NCBI RefSeq assembly: GCF_001439785.1 | Contig: NZ_JYLI01000028.1 | Location: 1-59,209 of the forward strand | DNA length: 59,209 bases | Reading direction: 5' to 3' | DNA from: Pseudomonas poae | GTDB taxonomy: Bacteria; Pseudomonadota; Gammaproteobacteria; Pseudomonadales; Pseudomonadaceae | Notes under the pieces: generated by a model | Told to the model about the DNA's origin: nothing | Database searches by the model: none | What the model saw: the letters and a program-made list of their open reading frames with translations, nothing else | In this document: piece after piece, positions 25,894 to 33,586 of the stretch | Layout of the letters: each line of letters opens with the position of its first letter | How positions within the stretch are numbered: position 1 is the first letter of the stretch | Position numbers and translations under genes: made by a program

Positions 25894-25916
25894 CGTTTCT
25901 TGGCGAGTCGGCTCTT

Positions 25917-27236
25917 TTAGTCGGTGGTAATGCGCGAGTGCTTGCGGGTGTCCTTCATGGTCACGTAAACCACCAGCGACACCGCGATACACGCCGTCAC
26001 ATACCAGTAGTAGCCGGTCTCCATGCCGATGCTCTTGAACCACAGCGCGATGTATTCAGCGGTGCCGCCGAAGATCGACACGGTCAGTGCATAGGGCAGG
26101 CCCACGCCCAGCGCGCGGATTTCGGTCGGAAACAGCTCTGCTTTGACCACCGCGTTGATCGAGGTGTAACCGCTGACGATGATCAGCGCTGCCATGATCA
26201 GGAAGAACGCGCCCCACCAGGACTGGATGGTGTGCAGGGTGGTGAGAATCGGCACGGTGAACAGGGTGCCGAGGATGCCGAAGGCGATCAGAATCGGCCG
26301 TCGACCGACCTTGTCCGACAGGCTGCCCACCAGGGGTTGCAGGCACATGAACAAAAACAGCGTCGCCGCCGAAATGGTGGTGGAGTCGGAAATGCTCATG
26401 CCCACCGTGTTCACCAGGTATTTCTGCATGTAGGTGGTGTAGGTGTAGAAGGCCAGGGTGCCGCCCATGGTCAGGCCGACCACGGTGAGGACTTCCTTGG
26501 GATGGCGGATCAAGGTGCGCATTGCGCTTCCCTTGGCTTTTTCCTTCTTGGTGAACGACTCGGTTTCTTCCATGCCACGACGCAGGAACAAGGCGACCAC
26601 GGCACACAGCGCGCCGATGGCGAACGGGATGCGCCAGCCCCAGGCATACAGCTGCTCGGTGGTCAGTACCTGTTGCAGCACAATCAGTACCGCCAGGGCG
26701 ATGAGCTGGCCGGAAATCAGGGTCACGTACTGGAAGCTGGAGAAGAAGCCACGACGTTCCTTGGTCGCCATTTCGCTCAGGTAAGTGGCCGAGGTGCCGT
26801 ACTCACCGCCTACCGAGAGGCCCTGCAGCAAACGCGCGAATACCAGCAGGATCGGTGCGCTGATTCCGATGGTGTCGTAACCCGGGGTCAGGGCGATCAG
26901 CAATGAGCCGAAGCACATCAGCAATACGGAAGCCATCAGCGCGGCCTTGCGGCCTTTGTAATCGGCGTAGAGCCCCATCAGCCAGCCGCCGATGGGGCGC
27001 ATGATAAAGCCCACGGCAAAGATTGCGGCGGTGTTCATCAGTTGGGCATTGGAAGAGCCGGCGGGGAAGAAGGTTTTGGCAAAGTACAGCGAGAAGGCGG
27101 CGTAGACGTACCAGTCGTACCACTCGACCATGTTGCCGACCGATCCGCTGAAGATCGATTTGATACGGCTTGCCGTCGTGCGTTCTTTTGCCGGCGCAGC
27201 CGCCGAGCCCAGAGGCAGGGAGTTGGAGTTATCCAT
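25917..27236 (-). CDS. MFS dicarboxylate/alpha-ketoglutarate permease (KgtP-like)
   Basis: 439 residues with about 12 membrane helices and the metabolite:proton symporter signatures: GNMVEWYDWYVYAAFSLYFA at the N-terminus, LYADYKGRKAAL between helices 2 and 3, RLLQGLSVGGEYGTSATYLSE, and the late SDKVGRRPIL. It imports C5- or C4-dicarboxylates with protons. The ATG at 27236 is chosen because AAGGA is seven bases upstream; the ATG at 27251 is also in frame. The adjacent NtrC/DctB-type regulators, a sigma-54 promoter and paired upstream sites indicate substrate-induced expression, as for PA5530 under MifSR in P. aeruginosa. Confidence 0.88.
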   Translation of the reverse strand: MDNSNSLPLGSAAAPAKERTTASRIKSIFSGSVGNMVEWYDWYVYAAFSLYFAKTFFPAGSSNAQLMNTAAIFAVGFIMRPIGGWLMGLYADYKGRKAALMASVLLMCFGSLLIALTPGYDTIGISAPILLVFARLLQGLSVGGEYGTSATYLSEMATKERRGFFSSFQYVTLISGQLIALAVLIVLQQVLTTEQLYAWGWRIPFAIGALCAVVALFLRRGMEETESFTKKEKAKGSAMRTLIRHPKEVLTVVGLTMGGTLAFYTYTTYMQKYLVNTVGMSISDSTTISAATLFLFMCLQPLVGSLSDKVGRRPILIAFGILGTLFTVPILTTLHTIQSWWGAFFLIMAALIIVSGYTSINAVVKAELFPTEIRALGVGLPYALTVSIFGGTAEYIALWFKSIGMETGYYWYVTACIAVSLVVYVTMKDTRKHSRITTD

Positions 27237-27250
27237 TGAAGGATCCTTCA
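27237..27250. promoter_or_regulatory. 14-bp palindrome covering the permease ribosome-binding site
   Basis: TGAAGGATCCTTCA is a perfect palindrome ending directly at the ATG and containing the AAGGA Shine-Dalgarno sequence. Confidence 0.6.
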
Positions 27251-27255
27251 TCTAG

Positions 27256-27263
27256 TTGTTTTT
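27256..27263 (-). promoter_or_regulatory. Possible Crc/Hfq target in the permease leader
   Basis: On the transcript AAAAACAA matches the AANAANAA catabolite-activity motif, 20-27 bases upstream of the start codon. C4/C5-dicarboxylate transporters are commonly under Crc/Hfq control in pseudomonads. Confidence 0.45.
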
Positions 27264-27297
27264 ATGGAGCGGCGCGAACGCAGCGTGGTTCGGCTGT

Positions 27298-27313
27298 AGC
27301 AGGAGGTGTGCCA
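27298..27313 (-). promoter_or_regulatory. Sigma-54 promoter of the permease gene
   Basis: Minus strand TGGCAC (27313-27308), then ACCTCC, then TGCT (27301-27298). The GG and GC doublets are separated by 10 bases, as required for -24/-12 recognition. Confidence 0.75.
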
Positions 27314-27355
27314 GGTGGGGAAAGAGCCGGGGCAGAAGGGGGGCGGGAGTTTTTT

Positions 27356-27370
27356 GAGCGGAAAGTCGCT
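27356..27370. promoter_or_regulatory. Upstream activator site 1 for the NtrC-type regulator
   Basis: GAGCGGAAAGTCGCT, an imperfect palindrome and near copy of site 2, 42 bp upstream of the -24 element. Confidence 0.5.
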
Positions 27371-27387
27371 GATGGTTTGCAGCGGAT

Positions 27388-27402
27388 GAGCGGAAATCCG
27401 CT
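27388..27402. promoter_or_regulatory. Upstream activator site 2 for the NtrC-type regulator
   Basis: GAGCGGAAATCCGCT: AGCGGA and TCCGCT are exact inverted repeats. It is 32 bp, about three helical turns, from site 1, the usual arrangement for enhancer-binding proteins. Confidence 0.55.
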
Positions 27403-27429
27403 TATGGCTGTCGGCGCTATCGCAGGCCG

Positions 27430-28755
27430 CTAGAGAAACATCTCCCGCGCCAACCCATGGCGCTGCATCTTTTCATTCAGGGTCCGACGCGGCAGTTGCA
27501 GTTCCGCCAGCACCGCCTTGATATCGCCTTTATGCCGGGCCAGCGCAGCTTTCAGGCAATGGGCTTCAAACGCCTCTTGCTGCGCCGCCAGCGATTGGCC
27601 GGCATCCATCCCCTCCGGTTCCGGTTCGCCCAGCCCCAGCACCTGGCGCTCGGCGACGTTGGCCAATTCCCGCACATTGCCCGGCCAGTCGTGGCTGAGC
27701 AGGCGACCCAACTGTGGCCCGCTCAACGGTTCGATGTTGCGGCCCAGGCGTTCGGCGGCGCTTTGTGCAAAATGCTCGTACAGCAGCGGGATATCTTCGC
27801 GGCGTTCGCGCAGCGGCGGCAGGCGCAGTTGAGCGACGTTCAATCGATACGCCAGGTCTTCACGAAACCGCCCCGCGCGGGCCTCTTCAAGCAGGTCCGG
27901 CTTGGTGGCGGCAATGATGCGCAGGTCCACCTGGATGCTCTGGTTGGAGCCCAGTCGCTCCAGTTTCTGCTCCTGTAAAACGCGCAGCAGCTTCACCTGC
28001 TGAGCCAGGGGCATGCTTTCGATTTCATCCAGAAACAGCGTGCCGCCATGGGCATATTCGAGCTTGCCGATGCGCTTGCCCTGGGCGCCGGTGAACGCGC
28101 CACTTTCGTGGCCGAACAGTTCGGCTTCAAATAACTGCTCGGGGATCGCCGCGCAATTGAGGGCCACGAACGGCTTTTTCGCCCGCGGCCCGAAATCATG
28201 CAGGCAGCGCGCGACCAGCTCCTTGCCGCTGCCGGTCTCGCCGCGAATCAGCACATTGACCGGCAGGCTCGCCAGGTCCATGACCTGGCGCCGTAACGTT
28301 TGCAGGCCCTTGGACACGCCCAGCAGGCTGGTTTCCAGCCGCGCGCGATGATCGGCCTGCTGATGCAGGCGCCGGTTCTCCAGCACCAGCCCGCGTTTGT
28401 CCAACGCACGGCGCAGACCGTTGAGCAGGTCCTGCGGGCTGAAGGGTTTCTCCAGAAAATCGTAGGCGCCGTCGCGCATGGCTTCGACCGCCATCGGCAC
28501 ATCGCCATGGCCCGTGAGCAGGATCACCGGCAAGTCGACATCGCGGCGTTGCACTTCGGCCAGCAGCTGCAGGCCGCTCAAGCCCGGCATCCGCACGTCG
28601 CTCAGAATGACGCCGGGGAAATCCCTGGGCAGTTGCGCCAGGCATTCCTCGGCACGGCTGAACAACTGCACTTCAAATCCGGACAGGCGCAACCATTGCT
28701 CGACGGCCGTGCGAATGCTGGCTTCGTCATCGACCACAATTACCGCGTTCAACAT
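27430..28755 (-). CDS. NtrC-family sigma-54 response regulator (DctD/MifR type)
   Basis: 441 residues. Receiver domain 1-120 (D9-D10, phosphoacceptor D53 in LSDVRMPG), AAA+ domain about 145-375 with Walker A GETGSGKE, the sigma-54 contact loop ESGAFTGAQGKRIGKLE and Walker B GGTLFLDEI, and a C-terminal Fis-type helix-turn-helix (KGDIKAVLAELQLPRRTLNEKMQRHG). The ATG at 28755 overlaps the kinase stop (ATGTTGA). It should activate the sigma-54 promoter of the permease gene that lies about 120 bp beyond its stop codon. Confidence 0.9.
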   Translation of the reverse strand: MLNAVIVVDDEASIRTAVEQWLRLSGFEVQLFSRAEECLAQLPRDFPGVILSDVRMPGLSGLQLLAEVQRRDVDLPVILLTGHGDVPMAVEAMRDGAYDFLEKPFSPQDLLNGLRRALDKRGLVLENRRLHQQADHRARLETSLLGVSKGLQTLRRQVMDLASLPVNVLIRGETGSGKELVARCLHDFGPRAKKPFVALNCAAIPEQLFEAELFGHESGAFTGAQGKRIGKLEYAHGGTLFLDEIESMPLAQQVKLLRVLQEQKLERLGSNQSIQVDLRIIAATKPDLLEEARAGRFREDLAYRLNVAQLRLPPLRERREDIPLLYEHFAQSAAERLGRNIEPLSGPQLGRLLSHDWPGNVRELANVAERQVLGLGEPEPEGMDAGQSLAAQQEAFEAHCLKAALARHKGDIKAVLAELQLPRRTLNEKMQRHGLAREMFL

Positions 28756-30515
28756 AGGTCCGGTGTCTCCAGCGCGACAGGCAGGGTGAGGGTGAATACG
28801 GCGCCATCGCCACGGTTGGCGGCGCTCAGGCGCCCGCCCAGTTCGTGCACGATAGCGTAGGACACCGCCAGTCCCAAGCCGAGCCCGTCGCCCACCGGCT
28901 TGGTGGTGAAGAACGGGTCGAACACACAGGCCAAGTGTTCGTCGGCAATCCCGCCGCCGCTGTCGGCAACAGTCAGTTGCCAGCATTGTTCATCGGCGTG
29001 CAGGCGGATCTCCAGGCGCTTGCGCGGCGTGTCGGCCATGGCGTCGAGGGCGTTGCGCAGCAGGTTGATCAGCACCTGTTCCAGGCGGATCGCGTCGCCG
29101 CGCACCCAGGCTGGGCGGGTCAGGTCCAGCATCACGCCGATGGCTTCATCACGCAGGCGTGCGTCGAGCAAGTGCAGGGACTGGTCGACCACCGTGGCCA
29201 GATCAAGCCGTTCGCGCAGGCCGCTGGGGCTCTTGCGGGCGAACGTCTTGAGGTGGCCGGTGAGAGCGGCCATGCGCGTGAGCATATCGTCCAGCGGCGT
29301 GAGGGCCTGGTAGGCGTCATCCACGCGGCCGTGGTCCAGCAGCAGGCGCAGCGTTGCCAGTTGCATGCGCTGGGCGGTCAGTGGCTGGTTGATTTCATGG
29401 GCTAGGGCGGCCGACATCTGCCCCAATGCCGCCAGCTTGGCCGACTGCACCAGGCCGTCCTGCGCCGTGCGCAGCGCCTGGGTGCGTTCCTCGACCAGTT
29501 GTTCAAGCTCTTCGCGGCTGCGCTGGCGCAGACGGGCCAGGCGCCAGCGCTGGCTGAGGAACAGCACCAGAAATACCAGCGCCAGCCAGGAACCGGCGGC
29601 GGCCAGACCCGCGTTGCGTTGGTCTTCAAAGGCGAATTGCGGTTTGCGCAGCAGGTGCAGGGTCCAGCCCTCGGCTTTGAGGGGCAGGGACTCCCAGATG
29701 TAATTGGCATTGCCATCCGGGCCGTTGACGCGCATCAGATGACTGTTTTCGCCGAAGCGTTGCAGGGTGCTGGTTTCCAGCGTTTGCAGATTTTTCTTGT
29801 CGTACTGGCGCGTGGCTTTGAGTTCGGCCAGGTCGCTGCCTGACAAGGGCCGAAGGTTGCGATAGCGCCAGCCCGGCTGGTTGGCGATAAACACAATCCC
29901 GCGCGCGTCGCTGACCAGCAGCAGGTCGTTGCCTTGGGCCCATTCGCGTTCAAGCTCGGGGAATTCCAGCTTCACCACCATGGCGCCGAGGAACTGCCCG
30001 TGTTCGTCGAGCACCGCACTGGAGAGAAAGTAACCCGGTATGCCGGTGGTCACCCCTACCGCATAAAAACGCCCGGTGCCCTGGCTCAGGGTCTGGCTGA
30101 AATAGGGACGAAATGCGTAGTTGTGGCCCACGTAGCTACTCGGCAGGTTCCAGTTACTGGCCGCCACGGCCAGGCCGTTGCGGTCCATCAGTTCCAGGGT
30201 GGAGGACTGCGCGGCAGCATTGATGCGCTCCAGCTTGCGGTTAAGCACATCCTGGGTCGCGGCATCCAGAGGGTCTTTGAGGGCGCGGATCATTTCCGAG
30301 TCCAGCGCCAGCACGGCAGGCAGGGCGCGGTAACGCTCGATCAGGGTGTGCAGCGAGTTGGCGTACAACGCGAGCTGCTGATTGGCGCGAGTCGCATCGT
30401 CCACCAACGCCTGGCGCTCGGCATGACGCGTTGCCAGGGCGGCGGCCAATAGCGCACCGGCGATGATCAGCAGGGAGTAGAAGGTGAGGCGCAGGGGGCG
30501 GGGGATCACGATCAT
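28749..30515 (-). CDS. Sensor histidine kinase, DctB/MifS type
   Basis: 588 residues from the ATG at 30515; a GTG six codons earlier is also possible. One helix near residues 8-28, a periplasmic double-PDC (Cache) sensor to about 290 (NYAFRPYFSQTLSQGTGRFYAVG is a typical PDC segment), a second helix at about 296-316, then a coiled coil (RQRSREELEQLVEERTQAL), HisKA with LAALGQMSAALAHEINQPL, and HATPase (GDGLGLGLAVSYAIV). It probably senses the dicarboxylate taken up by the neighbouring permease and phosphorylates the regulator encoded next. Confidence 0.88.
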   Translation of the reverse strand: MIVIPRPLRLTFYSLLIIAGALLAAALATRHAERQALVDDATRANQQLALYANSLHTLIERYRALPAVLALDSEMIRALKDPLDAATQDVLNRKLERINAAAQSSTLELMDRNGLAVAASNWNLPSSYVGHNYAFRPYFSQTLSQGTGRFYAVGVTTGIPGYFLSSAVLDEHGQFLGAMVVKLEFPELEREWAQGNDLLLVSDARGIVFIANQPGWRYRNLRPLSGSDLAELKATRQYDKKNLQTLETSTLQRFGENSHLMRVNGPDGNANYIWESLPLKAEGWTLHLLRKPQFAFEDQRNAGLAAAGSWLALVFLVLFLSQRWRLARLRQRSREELEQLVEERTQALRTAQDGLVQSAKLAALGQMSAALAHEINQPLTAQRMQLATLRLLLDHGRVDDAYQALTPLDDMLTRMAALTGHLKTFARKSPSGLRERLDLATVVDQSLHLLDARLRDEAIGVMLDLTRPAWVRGDAIRLEQVLINLLRNALDAMADTPRKRLEIRLHADEQCWQLTVADSGGGIADEHLACVFDPFFTTKPVGDGLGLGLAVSYAIVHELGGRLSAANRGDGAVFTLTLPVALETPDLC

Positions 30516-30589
30516 ACGGTGATGAGCAGGCACAGTTGGGAGGAGCGCACCATAGCATGCGCTGCTTGAGTCTGTGGCGAATGGGCTTG

Positions 30590-30638
30590 TGTGGGAGGGG
30601 GCTTACCCCAATGTCGTTCAGTTAAGCCCGCTCCCACA
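30590..30638. repeat. Short REP pair
   Basis: TGTGGGAGGGGGCTTACCCC (30590-30609) and TAAGCCCGCTCCCACA (30623-30638) form a degenerate inverted pair upstream of the sensor kinase gene. Confidence 0.7.
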
Positions 30639-30655
30639 TTTGACGGTATTCACAG

Positions 30656-30693
30656 TAAAAAAGGCGACTGGGCCTTGGGCCGCAGTCGCCTTT
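30656..30693 (-). terminator. Terminator of the fumarase gene
   Basis: AAGGCGACTG (30661-30670) pairs with CAGTCGCCTT (30683-30692); the minus-strand transcript continues into a run of T. Confidence 0.8.
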
Positions 30694-30711
30694 CTCCTTG
30701 CGGGAGTGTGC

Positions 30712-32235
30712 TTACTGCACTTCCACCGCCAGGCTTTCACTGATCTTTTTCTGCCAGATGGCAGGACCGGTGATATGGACGGATTCGCCGTTGCTGTCCA
30801 CCGCGACGGTGACCGGCATGTCTTTGACGTCGAACTCGTAGATCGCTTCCATGCCCAGTTCGGCGAAGGCCACTACACGCGACTTCTTGATGGCTTGCGC
30901 CACCAGGTAAGCGGCGCCGCCCACGGCCATGAGGTACACGGCCTTGTGGTCCTTGATAGCGTCGATCGCAGTCGGGCCGCGTTCGGATTTGCCAATCATG
31001 CCCAGCAAACCGGTTTGCTCAAGGATCTGACGGGTGAACTTGTCCATCCGCGTCGCGGTGGTCGGGCCGGCCGGGCCAACCACTTCTTCGCGCACCGGAT
31101 CAACCGGGCCCACGTAGTAGATGAAGCGACCCTTGAGGTCCACCGGCAGGGTTTCACCCTTGTTGAGCATCTCGACCATGCGCTTGTGCGCCGCGTCGCG
31201 ACCGGTGAGCATCTTGCCGTTGAGCAATACGGTTTCGCCCGGCTTCCAGCTTTGCACGTCTTCGGCGGTGAGGGTGTCGAGGTTGACACGACGGGCCGAC
31301 GGGCCGGCTTCCCAGACGATTTCCGGGTAGGCGTCCAGCGGTGGTGCTTCCAGCGACGCCGGGCCGGAACCGTCCAGCACGAAGTGGGCGTGACGGGTGG
31401 CGGCGCAGTTGGGGATCATGCACACCGGCAGCGAGGCTGCGTGGGTCGGATAGTCCATGATCTTCACGTCGAGCACAGTGGTCAGGCCACCGAGGCCCTG
31501 GGCGCCGATGCCCAGTTGGTTAACCTTCTCGAACAGCTCCAGGCGCATCTCTTCGATGCGGTTGGAAGGGCCGCGCTTTTTCAGCTCGTGAATGTCGATG
31601 GATTCCATCAACACTTCCTTGGCCATTACCGCGGCTTTCTCGGCGGTGCCGCCGATGCCGATGCCGAGCATGCCCGGCGGGCACCAGCCGGCGCCCATGG
31701 TCGGAACGGTCTTGAGCACCCAGTCGACGATCGAGTCGGACGGGTTGAGCATGGCCATTTTCGATTTGTTTTCTGAACCACCACCCTTGGCGGCCACGTC
31801 CACTTCCACGGTGTTACCCGGGACGATGGAGTAGTGGATCACGGCGGGGGTGTTGTCCTTGGTGTTCTTGCGCGCACCGGCCGGGTCGGCGAGGATGGAG
31901 GCGCGCAGGACGTTTTCCGGCAGGTTGTAGGCGCGACGCACGCCTTCGTTGATCATGTCGTCCAGACCCATGGTGGCGCCATCCCAACGCACATCCATGC
32001 CCACGCGCACGAACACGGTGACGATACCGGTGTCCTGGCAGATCGGGCGATGGCCGGTGGCGCACATGCGCGAGTTGATCAGGATCTGCGCCATGGAGTC
32101 ACGGGCCGCTGGCGATTCTTCGCGCAGGTAGGCTTCGTGCATCGCCTGGATGAAATCCACGGGGTGGTAGTAGGAGATGAATTGCAGGGCGTCGGCAACG
32201 CTCTGAATCAGGTCGTCTTGCTTGATCACGGTCAT
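30712..32235 (-). CDS. fumA: Fumarate hydratase, class I (iron-sulfur type)
   Basis: 507 residues from the ATG at 32235 (GGAGC upstream; the frame is open nine codons further). Class I features are GHRPICQDTGIVTVFVRVG near the N-terminus, GWCPPGMLGIGIGGTAEKA and the C-terminal beta domain with GPAGPTTATRMDKF. Each of the cysteine-containing segments fits the [4Fe-4S]-dependent, oxygen-sensitive fumarases. It hydrates fumarate to malate in the TCA cycle. In P. aeruginosa the homologue (PA4333, from memory) is close to the ferredoxin reductase and pykA, as here. Confidence 0.92.
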   Translation of the reverse strand: MTVIKQDDLIQSVADALQFISYYHPVDFIQAMHEAYLREESPAARDSMAQILINSRMCATGHRPICQDTGIVTVFVRVGMDVRWDGATMGLDDMINEGVRRAYNLPENVLRASILADPAGARKNTKDNTPAVIHYSIVPGNTVEVDVAAKGGGSENKSKMAMLNPSDSIVDWVLKTVPTMGAGWCPPGMLGIGIGGTAEKAAVMAKEVLMESIDIHELKKRGPSNRIEEMRLELFEKVNQLGIGAQGLGGLTTVLDVKIMDYPTHAASLPVCMIPNCAATRHAHFVLDGSGPASLEAPPLDAYPEIVWEAGPSARRVNLDTLTAEDVQSWKPGETVLLNGKMLTGRDAAHKRMVEMLNKGETLPVDLKGRFIYYVGPVDPVREEVVGPAGPTTATRMDKFTRQILEQTGLLGMIGKSERGPTAIDAIKDHKAVYLMAVGGAAYLVAQAIKKSRVVAFAELGMEAIYEFDVKDMPVTVAVDSNGESVHITGPAIWQKKISESLAVEVQ

Positions 32236-32420
32236 GAGTCGCGCTCCTCTATAAGGGAACATTCAATAAAGGTGGCTTCAGTGTTGCGTCGGTCGGCTGA
32301 GGCCACCTTTCCAAGGCACGCCATTGGTGCAGGCGCGACGCTAAAAAGGCGCGGCAGTATAACGCGGTGCGGTGGGCGATACATCCGGCTATGTTCATGA
32401 ATGCCTGGCTCGATTGGGTT

Positions 32421-32520
32421 GCAGGAGCGAGCTTGCTCGCGAAAAACTTGAATTTGATGGGTTTCGCCAGGCCCCCCGCGTTATCGTTAGCGATCTTCGC
32501 GAGCAAGCTCGCTTCTACAG
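32421..32520. repeat. REPIN abutting the ferredoxin reductase ribosome-binding site
   Basis: GCAGGAGCGAGCTTGCTCGC begins at 32421, and the complementary arm ends ACAG at 32520. The last bases of the element form part of the AGGTGAG Shine-Dalgarno of the next gene. Confidence 0.85.
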
Positions 32521-32531
32521 GTGAGAGTTAT

Positions 32532-33464
32532 ATGCCTGAACTGCATGTTGGCGAGCGCCACTGGTCGGTCCCTGCCGGCAGCAACCTGCTGGATGCCTTG
32601 AATCAGGCGGGGGTGGCCGTGCCTTACAGTTGCCGGGCGGGCAGTTGTCATGCCTGTCTCGTGAGGTGTCGCGGCGACGTTGAAGACAAACAGCCCGACG
32701 CCCTGAGCCCGGCACAACGCCAGGACGGCTGGCGCCTGGCCTGCCAGTGCCAGGTGATCGGTGATGTGCAGGTTGAAGCCTTCGATCCCTTGCGTGACGG
32801 CTTATCGGCACAGGTGACGGCGGCCGATTGGTTGAATGCCTCCGTGCTGCGCCTGCGCCTGCAGCCGGAGCGTGGTTTGCGTTACCGCGCCGGGCAGCAC
32901 CTTGTGCTGTGGGCGGGGCAGGTGGCGCGCCCGTATTCGCTGGCGAGCTTGCCGCAGGAAGACGCCTTTCTGGAGTTTCATCTCGATTGCCGTCAGCCTG
33001 GCCAATTCAGCGATGCGGCGCGTCGTCTGGCGGTGGGTGACCCTCTGCGCCTGGGCGAACTGCGCGGCGGGGCGCTGCACTACGATTCGGACTGGCAGGC
33101 GCGACCCCTGTGGCTGCTGGCCTCCGGCACGGGGCTGGGCCCGCTGTGGGGCGTATTGCGCGAAGCCTTGCGCCACGATCATCAGGGCGCCATCCGCGTG
33201 ATTCACTTGGCTCACGATGCCAGCGGCCATTACCTTGCCGAACCGCTGGCGGCACTGGCCGCCAGCCATCCCAATCTGACGGTGGAGTTGTGGACGGCAG
33301 CAGGGCTGGACGCGGCGTTGGCGCAACTGCGGGTGGTTTCCCGGCAAACCCTGGCTTTACTCTGCGGGCACCCCGGCAGCGTCGAGGCGTTTTCCAAGCG
33401 CTTGTTCCTGGCAGGCCTGCCGCGTAATCAACTGCTGGCCGATGTGTTCGTGCCCCGGGGTTAA
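32532..33464 (+). CDS. 2Fe-2S ferredoxin-type oxidoreductase (ferredoxin reductase)
   Basis: 310 residues. The N-terminal plant-type ferredoxin domain has C34-x4-C39-x2-C42 and a fourth cysteine at C71. An FAD-binding domain (about 95-190, ARPYSLAS) and an NAD(P)-binding domain (LLASGTGLGPLWGVL) follow, giving the architecture of the electron-transfer subunits of ring-hydroxylating oxygenases. Its oxygenase partner is not nearby. The frame is open from 32367, but that would translate the REPIN; AGGTGAG at 32519-32525 supports the ATG at 32532. Confidence 0.85.
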   Translation: MPELHVGERHWSVPAGSNLLDALNQAGVAVPYSCRAGSCHACLVRCRGDVEDKQPDALSPAQRQDGWRLACQCQVIGDVQVEAFDPLRDGLSAQVTAADWLNASVLRLRLQPERGLRYRAGQHLVLWAGQVARPYSLASLPQEDAFLEFHLDCRQPGQFSDAARRLAVGDPLRLGELRGGALHYDSDWQARPLWLLASGTGLGPLWGVLREALRHDHQGAIRVIHLAHDASGHYLAEPLAALAASHPNLTVELWTAAGLDAALAQLRVVSRQTLALLCGHPGSVEAFSKRLFLAGLPRNQLLADVFVPRG

Positions 33465-33472
33465 GCGATCCA

Positions 33473-33500
33473 TCGTGAGAGCGGACTTGCCCGCGGAGAG
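33473..33500. repeat. Single REP half-element
   Basis: CGTGAGAGCGGACTTGCCCG is a degenerate single arm without a partner. Confidence 0.5.
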
Positions 33501-33534
33501 GCCCTCAAACTCGGCACATCCGCTCACTTGAAAT

Positions 33535-33575
33535 GCAAAAAGCCCCGCCATTCACATGGCGGGGCTTTTGTTTTT
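33535..33575. terminator. Bidirectional terminator between ferredoxin reductase and pykA
   Basis: AAGCCCCGCCA (33540-33550) pairs with TGGCGGGGCTT (33557-33567), with A- and T-rich flanks on both sides. It serves two convergent genes. Confidence 0.88.
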
Positions 33576-33586
33576 CAGCGTGTCAC

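Noticed and set aside
8648..32520. Repeated inverted sequences as a possible CRISPR array
   Set aside because: The repeats are dispersed REPINs tens of bases to kilobases apart, with no regular spacers and no cas genes.
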